From the NCBI GenBank assembly GCA_026874595.1, contig CM049316.1, forward strand, positions 59,839,676 through 59,903,675: a DNA stretch of 64,000 nucleotides. Direction: 5' to 3'. This document shows positions 1 to 13,000 of the stretch, in pieces. Made by a program: the position numbers and the translations under genes. The stretch comes from Sipunculus nudus. Taxonomy: Eukaryota > Annelida > Sipuncula > Golfingiida > Sipunculidae. The notes beneath the pieces were generated by a model. The model made no database searches and was not told the origin of the DNA. It worked only from the letters and a program-made list of their open reading frames with translations. Each line of letters begins with the position of its first letter. The stretch's first letter is position 1.

Positions 1-440
1 CCATGTGTAAAATTTATGAATTATAGGTACTAACTGCACTATTTATTGGGTTACCTGAAATGATACCTTTGATCTTAAACAGATTTAATTACCTTTGTAA
101 GTACAGAATATAAAGACAACTTTTCATTTTAAAAGTGGAGAGGAAATTTTTGAAGGAGTTAAAACAATATGCAGAAACTATCTTTTAATTAACTGCACAG
201 CCACGAGACTTGTGGATTTCAATTTTGCCAATTTCTACCTGTAAAAGTTTACTCACCTGCACAGGTAAGATCAGGTAAATAAAGGTAAATTCTCATTTTT
301 TTTATTTAAATTATATATTATACTTGTTATAAGGGACATTGCAATAAAAACTATTTACTTTTGTCCAATGTGCAAAATATATAATTTATGGGTGTGAAAT
401 GCACTAATTATCTGGTTACCTGTAATATACCTTTTTATGT
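1..440 (+). repeat. Diverged direct duplication
   Basis: Position 1-80 (ccatgtgtaaaatttatgaa ... gggttacctg) and 366-440 (ccaatgtgcaaaatatataa ... tggttacctg) align in the same order, about 365 bases apart. AGGTA/ACCTG words recur between them. No gene seen. Confidence 0.5.
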
Positions 441-800
441 CAAATTAATATATTTTTACATGTGCAGGCAAAAACAAATCGCCGACTGATTTTAAAATAA
501 AATCTGGAAAAATGTGTCTACCCTGTTTGTTAACATATCATGCAATAATAAAATTGCTGTTTAGTTGGTCTGTCGCGTTTATCTGCACTGGTAAAAATCC
601 AGGTGCGACAGGTAAACAGGTGTGCACTTGGTTCGATCAACGATTAGCCTAAATAAACGTTGATATATCCAAATCTTTCCCATTCGAAACAGTGCGAATG
701 TACTAAAATTTGAAATAAAAAATCAAAACAAATATGTCTTACACTTGTGAAAACTCTTATTTTCTTAATTGAGGGTATCTTTTGAAGTACCGGTAATTGT

Positions 801-1357
801 GCGATAATGAGTGAATTTAGCAATATGTGATTGAGCGATAATGAGTGAATTTAGCAATATGTAGCACACAAGGTACATTAACGAGGCGGTTTTGCAGACT
901 TTAGTCACAGAATTATCCTATCTAGTCAATATAACGGAAAAATAAAAAATAAATAAAACATTTACTGGACAATTAAGATGCAAGGCGACACGTCTGTTTG
1001 GGTTTTTTTTTCCAGAACGGTCCAATTTTACCGCGTCATCCCTCAGCCAGCGGTGACGCACTGACGCTGCAAACTTTTCTCACCCAATCGTATCTACTTT
1101 TACATCAGCAAGGTTCACGTGACTGGGTCTGGCGTGTTTATTTTGTAAAGTCTTTTAAATGGACATGGTTCACGTGACTGAGTCTGGCGTGTTTATTATA
1201 AGAAGCATCATGAGATGCTGTGCAGACTGGCGGTCGGATTATTCTTTTTTTTTTGTGTGTGGGGGTGGTGGGGGGGGGGGGGGGGGGGGGAATTACCTGG
1301 AAACATCCTCTCACGTCATGCAAGAGTTACCTGGAAACATCCTCTCACGTCATGCAA
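801..1357 (+). repeat. Three unrelated short direct-repeat pairs in 0.6 kb
   Basis: gcgataatgagtgaatttag... at 801-828 and 835-862 (28 bp, period 34). ggttcacgtgact(g)(g/a)gtctgg... at 1112 and 1167 (about 31 bp, period 55, contains CACGTG). ttacctggaaacatcctctc... at 1293-1323 and 1327-1357 (31 bp, period 34). The last pair follows a G-run at 1261-1290. Confidence 0.85.
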
Positions 1358-2032
1358 TATGTATGCATTATATTCGATTCTTTCCCGCAGGGATCAGAAA
1401 CAATGAGAACACTGGTAGTACTAGTGGAACAATAATTTATTACATATATAATAAATAGGCCTATGCACATTAATGTAAACAAATCGTTATTAACAAGAAT
1501 ATAAAATAACGGAAAATCAATATTTTTTATTGTTGGAAAGGTGTTTTTAAAATGTGCTATTGGGGATAATGCACATAATACCAAAGTTTATAAACGTGAG
1601 AAAACGATACTAAACTGTGAAGTAACACCAAAGAAACATGTTTTCACAGTACATTTTAATGTATGTTATGTTATTCAAATATATAGGCCTACGTAAGTCC
1701 AACAATGCTTATCAAAATCATGCCTAGTTACTATGATTTCATAGCTGTACATTCTGGTATCTTAGAGGAAAATTGCACGTAGGCTTACATATCTTCATGC
1801 ACTTACTTATCCAGGTCTTCAATTTGCACTTTATTTCAGTGACATTTAAATGAAGCATAATTACGTCATATGAAATTAATATAAAATGGAAATATAATAT
1901 ATAATTACATTTATTCAATTCAACTTCACTTGAAGAAAAGTAGGAAATTTATTTAATAATTTTGAGATGCACAATTCCTTGGTTAACTAGATGTATACAC
2001 GAGACCTAACTTCAAATCATATAGCTAATCTG

Positions 2033-4475
2033 GGGCCTGTTGCATAAAGGCATCGCAAGGCTGCGAGGCGTCGCAACAGGGTCGCAAGCAGAAAAGTCGG
2101 TTGCATAAAACTGTTGCCGAGTTGCGATGTGCCGCAAAACACCAAAAATTTGCGACGAAAAAATCGGGGTCGCAAGCCCATCGCAGCACCTTTTAATCCA
2201 AAAATAAATGTAAATAATATTTGTTCACTGTTTTTTTTTAATCAAGATCTTGGAATATGTTTGTTATATTATTACGTCCGCTGTTGACAAAAATTTATTT
2301 CTAGCTCTAATTTTGCATAAACACTACGATATTTGTTTCATAAATTATTATTTAAACTTTTCCAGCATTACATATAAATATTCTCTCATAATATAATGTA
2401 AACAGACGTTCTTTAGAAATACATAATATTCATACATCGTAATATGCAAATTATGTGCGCCATTTTCTTTTTCTTACAATATCTCATTTACAGAATTTGT
2501 AATAGAGAAAATATGTATATAGAGCCTTGGTTTTCATATAGTTATGGACTGGCGCATGGTCCCAAGAACATCTGTTCACTGTTGGATTTAAATTGTAATG
2601 TACATATTTTTATGCCAACTAATAATAATAATAATTTGATAATAAAATTAATAATTGATATTTATTTATTGTATAAAGCGTAAAATCCGCCAGAAATGGT
2701 GCCCTAAACGCTTTATACATGACTAAGAGGTGACAATTGGAATGATATTGGTTAATTTTACAATAAAAAAACTCAAAAGTTACAAAATTATGTTTATAAC
2801 TACAACAACGTTTCAAGAGAATTCGTATCACAGAAATTCATTTACTACACTAATGAGTTTTCAAATGAGATTTAAAAGCTGACAGACTGTATTTCGAATT
2901 TCGGATTCATAAAGGTCCAATTCAAAACGTTGTTTGTTTACGGACGTCCGTCGGCCGGACGGGCAAAGGACCATCGCTATAGCTTAGATAAATTATAGTA
3001 AGCTGAGCTTAAAAAGTGCAGCGGTACGACCATAACTTCAAAATGTGGCCTGAAAAATCCGGGTTTTATTGTGTGCGCATAATGCCAAAAACTCATGAGT
3101 GGCATCGATAAGCATTGATAAATAAACCTGTCAGTGTTCGATTAGGGCGCTCAGATGCGACACAACAGTACCCCGGGAACATTCTCCAATCAAGTTTCGG
3201 AGAGAGTTTGATGACAACGAAGCGTGAATCGACAACGTTTAAATCGGAATAACGCTATTTTGGACCACGTCAAAATCCTTAATTACAGTCAGATGTAGAG
3301 ATTTCCAGAGATATTCAAAGTGGAAAGTTAAAATTGGTGCGAACTAGCTCAAAACTATTTGAAAATTTTTAACTTTTTTTACCATTTTCAGGGCCATTGA
3401 TTCGAAATGAGAAGTAAATACACGAAATCGGGAACTTGGAAGAACTTAAAAAATTCCAGTGCCATATAGTAAAATAACAAGGCTTTCTTCTTGTAGATAT
3501 TATTTGGAAATTACACAGCTTAGTTGAAACGGTGAAACATTATGGTATACATATGTTAAAGTGAAATATAATTATGAATACGAAACGTCAGTTGTGTGAA
3601 TATATGAATGTTTATAGGCTGGATCTAGTTTGGTATATGTGCTTATGAAGGGAAATCAATCCATGTTTTTTAATTAGGAAGGGGGGGGGGGGCTAAACGA
3701 AGAGAAAATGGGGAAATCTTAAAGTTTCTTGGGGATAAAAGTTTATATATTAAACATATATATTACAATAATGAAACAATTGACGAATGATATGTTAATA
3801 TGATAATTGGATACCTAATTTGCATAGCTGATAATTCCATGTCAGTAAAATATAAACAATGTTAAACAATATTCCACAGGTGATTTCATTGCGGATTCGA
3901 TACGATGCGTATAGGCCTAACCTTATATAACATATATTCGTACATGAAAGATGCATGTGAATTAAAAATGCCCATGGCGCCCTTGGAGATGTTTAAATTC
4001 TTGTGGCGGACATATGTATTTTCCCAGTTTGACATTTTGTTCAATATTATTTACAATGTGTTTTATAGTTATTAACGAATTATAAAGATGATTACTTATT
4101 CTTGCAATTATATATTTTAGGACCTTCAAGCGTGTTTTTGTTTAACGTTGTCACAAAAACTATCTGCTTTTAAAATCGAAGATTATATGTGTACTTATCG
4201 AAGGTGGTTACACGACTTTTTCACTACCTAGGAGACGCATAGTTTGACACTACCTAGGAGGCACATGGAATCGCCTTATTCGGACAGGTCTACGTGCCGG
4301 TAGAATCTAAGAACACACGACACGTGAAGCATAAATTGCATTAATCCCGTCGCAAGTGCGTGGCAAGTACGTGAAATTTGCGTCATGTTTTATGCAACCG
4401 TCGCAAGAGCTTCGCTATTTCCATCGCAAATCCATCGCAACTTTGCGATTTGCGGAAATTTTATGCAACAGGCCC
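2033..4475. mobile_element. Non-autonomous PIF/Harbinger-like DNA element
   Basis: Ends are inverted: gggcctgttgcataaa at 2033 and ttatgcaacaggccc ending at 4475. Inside both ends are more copies of 'tcgcaa/ttgcga' motifs in opposite orientation. The 3-bp flanks are both ctg (2030-2032, 4476-4478), which fits the CWG/TWA target sites of this superfamily. No transposase frame is found in the 2.4 kb interior. It includes a poly-G run (3681-3692) and a copy of the GGAC/hairpin repeat tail (near 2940-3020). Confidence 0.72.
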
Positions 4476-7391
4476 CTGGTAACCTCCGTATGCAACTTTG
4501 TACATTTAAGCCCTCATATATAGTCAGAAATCATGCACTGCTGATAAAACTTCAGCTTCAGCAGGAAAGCATGCGGTCTCCCCAGGCTGCAAGGTGGTGA
4601 TTTCACGGAGAGGCAGAGTTCCAGTTAATTATAAAACAATATGCAGCAACAATTCAATAATTCTTAAGAAGCACCTGGAATGTTCCAAAAACTTCTAATA
4701 AGTTATGATCTCTTGGGTGTTTGTTTATTTATTTATTTTGTATTCACCAGTCCCGTCAGCTGTAGAGACGCGGACCATGACCTACACCTGGCAATTATAC
4801 ATGTCGTTCGGTTCCCGAACATTGTAAATGATGTCATTATCCTTTGATGATTAATGTAATAGATGCCAATTTAAATTAGTAATTTTCACTCCGAATCCCC
4901 GTCTGGTTGGCCACATGTTGTGTGCTGTCTTTCCGCTAAAATCTTCTGTGTGATAGGAAAATTTCCTTGTGCTAATAAAACTGTCAATCAAACGTGAAAA
5001 TGACAAGGTCGGTAGGTAAAAATAGAAGCCGACACCCTGTGGTATTTTAGGTCTTCGAAAGGGGCAAGTTTGAGACAAAGCCATCAAACATTTTGCAATA
5101 TAGATATATTTGTATACCTGCGTCTTTTAAATCTTATTTTACAGCAATGGAAAGGTACAATTAGATTTCAGTCTAATTTGTCCACCTGCATGGTTTCTCT
5201 ATCGTCATTTTGAATACACCATGCGCATGCATATCGAAAGTCCGCATCTTTGGTCTTAATATTTTACTTTCACTGTGTCACCGTCACTATATATATATAT
5301 AAACGCTATAGCTTCTAATTTAAGATTGGCGAATGCATTTTATTCATTTTCTTGCATGTATCATGACTGAGACTGACTCCGCCGTATGACTTTAAAGGAT
5401 TATTATGACCACGACACATTTTCCATATTTAATCCCTGGGCCATGCATGCAAGCGTTGACTGGGTTTTGAGAGCGATATCAATATAAAGCGGCGTTTATA
5501 CCGGGTGCACGTACGGTATATGCGATATATATATGCAGGCTGCGGTATACGTTATGTATTTTTTATGAATATAGGCGGCGAATGAACCCGATTTGAGAAA
5601 CTTTCATGGATGAAATATAAAAAGGAGTTATAAGTTCTGGTATTAGTGATCAGATTTTATGTTTAAAAGGTACAAACATTTATAACGCAGTACTATTCCT
5701 TACAACAATGAATAGCCTGTTATAGGCAAACGTATTACAAAAAAAAAATTATTTACTTCAATTCATAATATAATAGGTTATATTTTTAAAATTTAGTTTG
5801 CTATGTGCCATATATATTTAAAGATGTTTTGCAGCTCCGCCCAAAATCTGTTTCACTGGCAGTGACAACTACTGGTGCTTTTTTCAATCACTAATGAAAA
5901 TTATTATACGCACATAGGCCTATATATATACACACACACAAAAAAGCGCGCACACGTGCACGTACACATGTAGCCTATACATATACAGGAAGTACTACAC
6001 ATATAAAAATTTGTAAAATCTGTTCAGTATGTGTTAAAACCGTATTAATACATATTTGTTCAAGCGTATAAGTCACTTACTGTCTTGTTTTACATATTCA
6101 AGGATCTGGGTGTATAGGCGTTCAGTTCCACGTACGTCGTAAAATAATTACTTCAATATTTCATGGAGTATAAAGTTATCTTTATATTTTACACTGGAAA
6201 ATTAACTATATCCCTATAATATCTGGCTGTTTTTAATTTAAGACGGTATTAATTTTATTTTCAAACCAAAAAGCCTGATTGACAGTTCTTGTGCAGGGCC
6301 GATTGTGCCCGATTACGATTGTACATAGAATGTTTGGCACAGAAATGATCACTAGTAAACAATCAGACATCACATATATATACGACATGATATATGACAG
6401 TATCTTCGATTTTTAGTTAAGAAAATATGTTAATATTTAAAATAAATACTCATTTTATTATATGATATCGGTTAAAAATGGTTTTCCAGTGCCAGTACAT
6501 GACACAGTAAGGAGGTCACGCAGATCACGTGCGTGGTGTCTGTCAGACGCGTCAGTCAGTCGGACGGCGATCATTGGTCACAAGTTAAACCAATAAAAAA
6601 GGGGATAATATATGATCTTGGAAATGTTTAACGGAAGTTAAATCTGTAAACACGCTGCACTTGATTTTGTCACCAGGATTGATTGCCAACATTTGGTAAT
6701 TTACCGATTTCTGATGAATTTAGCGTAGGTGTCTGATTTTACTCTCGCAGCCGACATGTTACCAGGGCCCACGTAACAAGGCCACGTGAGTGAAAGTCAA
6801 TCATTTTTTTATTTTTCCAACAAGTCTGCGTTCGCGCCAGTTTGGATCTTGGTCACATGTTAGAACAACACTTGACGTTTTTCTCTTTCATTTAAGTACA
6901 AATATGATGGATGACAATAGACATTTCACCCCCAAAACTTGCCCCAATTACGGGTATGTAAAATGGGCTTTAGCGCGCCCGGGCGGCCGCCTTTGAACTA
7001 CAGGCCCGTGACAAACCGCGCGGCCTGGCGGGCGTTATTGGAGTTTAAAGCCTTAAATGTGTGGACACTGCTCCTCCTTATGATTAATAAAACTATCACA
7101 CTCAGCAATAACAACTAAGTTAAATGGTAATAGTTGAGATTTAACAAAAAACAAATATATGTCACTTGCAACATTAAAAGTATCTCACCTAAAAACATTA
7201 AATATTACAAAACAGATGTACAGTTGATGAAAAACCAGAAACAGGAGGCCACAGGCACAGTGCCTGTCTTTCTGATTATGCAATTGATGAAAAAATTGAC
7301 CCTAGAAACATTAAAAATATATTTCATATTTACCATTAGCTTTATAAAGTTTTTCTCATAGGCCTTCAAAAGCAAATGTTAATACTACGGC

Positions 7392-7418
7392 GGGGGGGGG
7401 GGGGGGGGGGGGGGGGGG
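7392..7418 (+). repeat. Poly-G tract (27 G)
   Basis: Uninterrupted G run. Others in the window: 1261-1290 (two T interruptions near the start), 3681-3692, 20900-20918 and, as poly-C, 34013-34023 and 39875-39888. Confidence 0.9.
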
Positions 7419-8468
7419 TCAGGCAAGTCTTATTTTGTTATGCCTGATGCCAAGTTTCTTGTAAGGGGTGAGCCATTTAATACCAATGGGGATGTGAGAA
7501 AAAAGCTTCATTGCAACATCCTCTAAATAACAATTATGTGCCATGCATCAAAATTACAATATATAAAAAGCTATATTTTTTTCTGGCCTGTGTCATTGAC
7601 TCGAATTAATTAGATTTAAATGGCATACTCTTGACGTTTTTACTAATCTGTCAAATTTCTGTTGGTAGTGGATCAGTAGAAGTACAAATGATTAAGTAAC
7701 ACTTGAGAGAAATATATTACACCTTTTACACCCATATCTATTATGATTTAATATTTCAGCTCTATTTTTAATAATGTAGAACCAGTGCTTGACACATACC
7801 TCTGTAAAGAGAAGTGGCAGCAAGTGCCCCCTCCCTACTTTTGTTTATGATAGAATTATTTTAATGAATGTTAAATCTGAAATATATAAATATATATATA
7901 TAAATGGTATTTTTGTGATTTATGCAGTCAATATCTTATATGTTCCAAGGAAACTGGCCTTATATGCTTCATACAGACCTAATATATTACATTTTTTAAA
8001 AAAAATGAAGGGGAGGCAACACACTCCCAAAATCTCTATGCATAAAACACCAATTAAGCATGAATTGTTTAATTGATTGATGAACATATGCCTATATGGT
8101 CTGCCCCTTTGATATTCAGTGTATCAGTGTGTATTGTGCCTTGTCTAACAGCATCTGGTCCAAAGCACTTGTATGAAGTAAAATTTATTAATTTTATAGT
8201 AAAAGTATATTATTTTTAGCATACGTATAATACACTTTGTATTCTGAGGATTCTCAAGAATTTATTAGTGTTAAAACTCCATAAAACCATAAAAAAGGAA
8301 AATGTAAGCTGAAAAAGGTGTATGCTATAAAAGGACTTCCAAATAGTATATATATTTTTTCTTTTTTCCCACTGCATTTTAGTCATGTTTAAATCCTTCA
8401 ACTGACATGCCATGTTTAAGTAAAATGTTTATTTACTGAAAATGGTCTGCTTTATTTGTGAAGTCCAG

Positions 8469-8469
<1 letters not shown>

Positions 8470-8508
<39 letters not shown>
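8470..8508. repeat. (TA)n microsatellite
   Basis: About 19 TA units. A similar run lies at 49997-50030 in an intron of protease A. Confidence 0.95.
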
Positions 8509-8510
<2 letters not shown>

Positions 8511-9977
8511 GCCAGTAGCATAATTCATATATAAATATATATTATTTTTGCACATGTTAAGAGATGACATTGGCAAATCCATGAAAAGCTACCATACAAA
8601 AACTCTCTAATAATCATATTTTCTCAAGTTCTTTGACACTTAAATATTTATCCCAGATCATGAAAGGATCATGAAAGCCATAATTAATGGCATAAACATC
8701 TTCAACAGAACTTCAGAAGGCTAATAATATATTACGCATTAGTGACAAATAACAGGGTAAACAGTTGTGTTTACAAGTTTTGCATTATAATATATTTTTT
8801 AATGTCTTGATATGCTCCACAAAAGCTATATTATAATTTATGTTTACCATCCCATTACCAAAGAGTTAAAGACATTTTTGTAATTTTGAAATAACAATAT
8901 TGTCAATAATCTTGTCCAGCAGTTTTACATGCTGAACTGTGAACATTTACGCGAAACATTAAGTGAAACATTTCCGTTTTGTCCATGACAGGGTCAGAGA
9001 GTTATCAGTATTAATTATTTACTCAGTGATTAGTGTGGATTATTATTAGGAAATATAAAAATATTAAAGCATTATCTGGACTAAAGGGAATTATGTCTTG
9101 AAACACTGGCCTTCAACATAACAGTATTATTATAAACTGTTATTAACACAGGAATCAGGACAATGAAATTTGAGATAGTTATAAAGATGCATTTCGAGAA
9201 TAAAAAATTGATCTAATCTAAATATTCATGATTAATAAATGGTTGCTAACCTTCATATCAAAGTGTTGACAAAGACATTTCTACATATAAATAAGTTAAA
9301 TGTGAAGAACGTCACGTGTCCACTTGAATATTTCACCAGTGTGATTCTGTGAGCCACATGGAGTGAGCGACTGCACAAGTGCCCGTATTTGTTACATTTT
9401 GTTTAAAAAGGCCAGCAGAAAAGCTCTAACCTGCTTAGGAGCAATGTGTTACAATTAAAAAGGGTGCCATTTTCTATGGGAGGGCGTCCACTGAAAATAT
9501 TAATAGATATATAGAAAGGGTTGGAACGTGACGTTGCGCCATTTCTGCCTTGCACATATCTGGTCAAGGAACGTGTTTTGGTAATGGTGACCTTTGACCC
9601 TGACTAGCATGCATTGCGAGTCGCGAAATGCTGAAATGGTCTATTCTTCACATAGATCTTTATGCTCTCTTGAAAAGTACAAAAGGTATCACATTTTATG
9701 GAATATTCAGATAATTTTTATATTTTTTCCTTTCAAATTTGTCAGTAAATTTATTGCTGAAATCTAAGAGGCTTCAGTCTTCATGGGATTCAGAATAAAT
9801 ATCAATGATAATATAAAAGATTATTACAGTCCTATGAGACAGCCATCTATGAAGGATTTGTGTGTGTGTGTCTGTCTTTTAGATATTAATTGCTCAGATG
9901 CAGAAGTATATAAAACTGAATGTTTATTTTTTAACAATTTAGGTATCTTGTTTTGAATCTTAAAATTCCCAGCTTAC

Positions 9978-10033
9978 CTCAGCATGTACTTCAATTAGTG
10001 ACATAATGGCTTCTTTGATGTAGCTCTTAACAC
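9978..10033 (-). CDS. EXOC2: EXOC2 exon 23 (residues 777-795), last exon seen
   Basis: Reads [18 protein letters not shown], matching [20 protein letters not shown] of vertebrate Sec5. The donor gtaagc shows that at least one more exon follows. I could not find it between 1 and 9977. Confidence 0.92.
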
Positions 10034-13000
10034 CTGAAAGAAATACAAAAGGAAGAGGCGTAATAAAAAAATGACCAGACCAAAGGCCAGCCACACAAAA
10101 TTAACTGTACTAAGGAATCACCGCTCCTATTTTTCACAGACTAAATTCATTTTTTGTTTGTGAATGAGCAAAAAATCCTCAGAAATGTTTTTTATTGGTG
10201 CTCTTTTCACTTTCCCACCAAATCATTAAAAAAAGTGTCATGGAAAATGGACTAAAATTTGTCTTGTTTATATGCATCATTCTAATAAAATGAAGAATAT
10301 TAATATGTGTTCTTTCTAGCTGGCAAATTTCTTATATTTAAAAAAAGGAGAAAAAAAAAAATTTGTCAGTTCATTCCTCAATATTTTGTCCCTGTATGTG
10401 GTTAGTATAATTTATTTTTTAGTGTAGCCTAAATGTTTTAAGATACATAATTGTATCAGTCAATAATATTACTTACAATCTTAATAAATAATTAATCAAA
10501 CAACATCTATGTCACATCTCTATCTATTATTCTCTAATGAAAATAAAATTTGAAAATAAGTTGCATCTACAGACTGAGAATTAATATTCAGATATTTTTA
10601 TTTTCTATTTATTCCCTGATTCCAAAAGATAAGAAAATATGTGTTTTACCTGCTGGTGGAGGACAATCGTTCCATTCCCAGTGACCAGAGTTCATGTTGG
10701 GCTCAAGGGATCCCACAATGGGGTTAGCCTTGGCTTCTACATACTTCTGAAACAGGTGGTCCTCTAGTGTTGAATATGAAGTCTCTACTACCTGAAGTGT
10801 AACAGAGAACACCCGAAACATAAATCACAATTCAATGGTAAACTATTATTGTGGTTGGATTTCAAATTTGTAATATTTGTGAAATAATGACAAAAATAAA
10901 ACCTTTGTGAATAAAATGTCTCATCAATAAAGGTGAACAGTCATTTGAACCCATATTCTCATTGACATCCCATTTTTATTACCCATGCCTGGATTCAGTT
11001 TCAAAACTTGGAAGTTGAAAGACTGTTCTGTAAATAATAACATGCATTTTATGTAACTAATAAATCAAAGATTAATATTATAAATCATATCAGATTTTAT
11101 AATTATCTCTCAGTAATGAATAAGAATTTCGGTTTGTTTTACCCTCAGGTCCTGTGACATTGCTTTTTAAAAATAAATGAAGTAACATATGTTAAATATA
11201 AGCTTGCAGGTTTCCAGGCTATATGACAATATGCTTTAATAACCCCGGGTCATGTACGCATTAAATTTAAGCATTAAAGCATTTTCTAACTATCTGCACT
11301 GTGTTTCATAAATTTTAAGGTAATAAACACTCTGCTGTGTCCAATGGGTGATATGGGATAACTGAATATTTAACAATACCTGTATGATTTGAGTGACTTC
11401 TGGGAAGCTGTACTTCTGTAATGCATCACCCAACCTGACCAAAATATGCATGCGTGTGTGTCTGCAGTTACTCAGCATAATCAACAACCTCTGGTCCTGT
11501 AACAATCATAAATAGCAATACATACACAAATAATGATACGCATGTATACATCAAAGAACAATGTTTGACAATGACACATAAAACATGGTACTATGTCATG
11601 GTTATTTGCTGTTGTAAAAATAGCACCAGTTCTTTATAATTGAAACAAAATCAGAAGTAACAAGCAATTTCATGAAATTTACGTCCCCCCTTCCACCTCT
11701 TGTTATTTTAGCTTCCTGTGATCTTCATGCTTGCCTTCTCAATATGTTTTTTATGTTTATTTTCCCATGAAGATGTCTCTACAAGTCATAGTGCCTGTGT
11801 TTTGTTTTCATTGTACCTAATTAAGGTATGCATGAAAGCAATCACTCACTAAAATCTGAATCAAATTGGATAATATCGAGGATAGTTATGGCATGGAAAC
11901 GAAAACCTGACGGACGGACAGACAGAGGGACAGACAGACAAACCCTAATCAATGTCCCCTTTCTGCAAGCAGGGGACAATAAAATTGTTTAAAGTTTTAA
12001 TATGAGTGTCCCTGGAATACATATTTTCATATCTCACTCACCGTGGATAATTATTACATGGTTCACATCTGTACATATGCTATTCTTTCATTGATTCCAT
12101 TATCAGTTACTGTCACCAACATACTACTGGTATTTGTGGACAGAGGTAAAAAATTTGGCCCCTATATATGTACAGAGCTCTCTTACCAGTGGAGGCAGAC
12201 TTTCTCCAGTGACTGCTGATATTTCCTCACTCTGGATGGAAACTTTGTGACCCCTTTGGAAGAAAAGAACAACATTCAATTTGGTCATTTAGGATGGCAG
12301 CCTCACTGAATTACTATCCTTCAGTTCTGATTTAAAATACATATTCTTTAGGTATTCCTTTTTCTAGAGCTGATTTTGCATATGTCTAGTTAAAACAGGA
12401 ACATGTTTACTTTCATGAAAGTATGAATCCAAAACGCTTTCTTTAAATGTCTGGAAATTATTCTCAAGCTGCAAATTCTAGATAAATTAAACATCAATAT
12501 CTCCCTTTCCTGTGTCTGGTTGCCTAACATAGAAAGTTGTTTTTGCATAAAACAAGTCAATAAGTAGAGATACATTATCTCACAAAACTGTATGTGCTGC
12601 CACACTTCAGCCATAATGATAAATGATACAAATTATAAATATAAAAGATGTATTATAGTTAAGAATCTGAGCAAATATTCTTCCATGTTAATGGAAATTG
12701 CTAAGTAAGAAAGCCAAATTATCTCTTGAGGAAAAATATATACCTGTATATAATTTATATTCAAATAATAAGTAAACTATATTAAGCTTTTAAACTTCCA
12801 AATTGTTTGTGACCACTATTAAATTCAGACATTGTTTTATAATCAATTATCAAATGTTGCAAATGTATTGATACATGGGCATATAGTGGAAATGATATGA
12901 TATTACTTTATATATTACTTTTCAGCCTAGTTTGTAAATAAAGGCTGCATTGTTCAAAACTAAGGAAATGTTAAACTTACTTTGTTTCTTGTCTCTGGTT

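Larger units (their letters stand above)
4479..9977. other. No recognised gene
   Basis: Between the Harbinger-like element and the last visible EXOC2 exon. Contains TA and AC microsatellites, a 27-G run and a GC-richer patch around 6480-7060. I searched the minus strand by eye for the missing EXOC2 C-terminal exon and did not find it. Confidence 0.6.

Noticed and set aside
801-1357. Regulatory enhancer call on the CACGTG duplicates
   Set aside because: No nearby gene is recognised and CACGTG alone is too common to support a function.
1159-1458. Open frames with long poly-Gly stretches
   Set aside because: They are translations of the G-run at 1261-1290; no homology or splice context.
6480-7060. 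GC-richer patch as a CpG-island promoter
   Set aside because: No transcript or coding exon could be linked to it, and it contains repeat-like ends; left unassigned.
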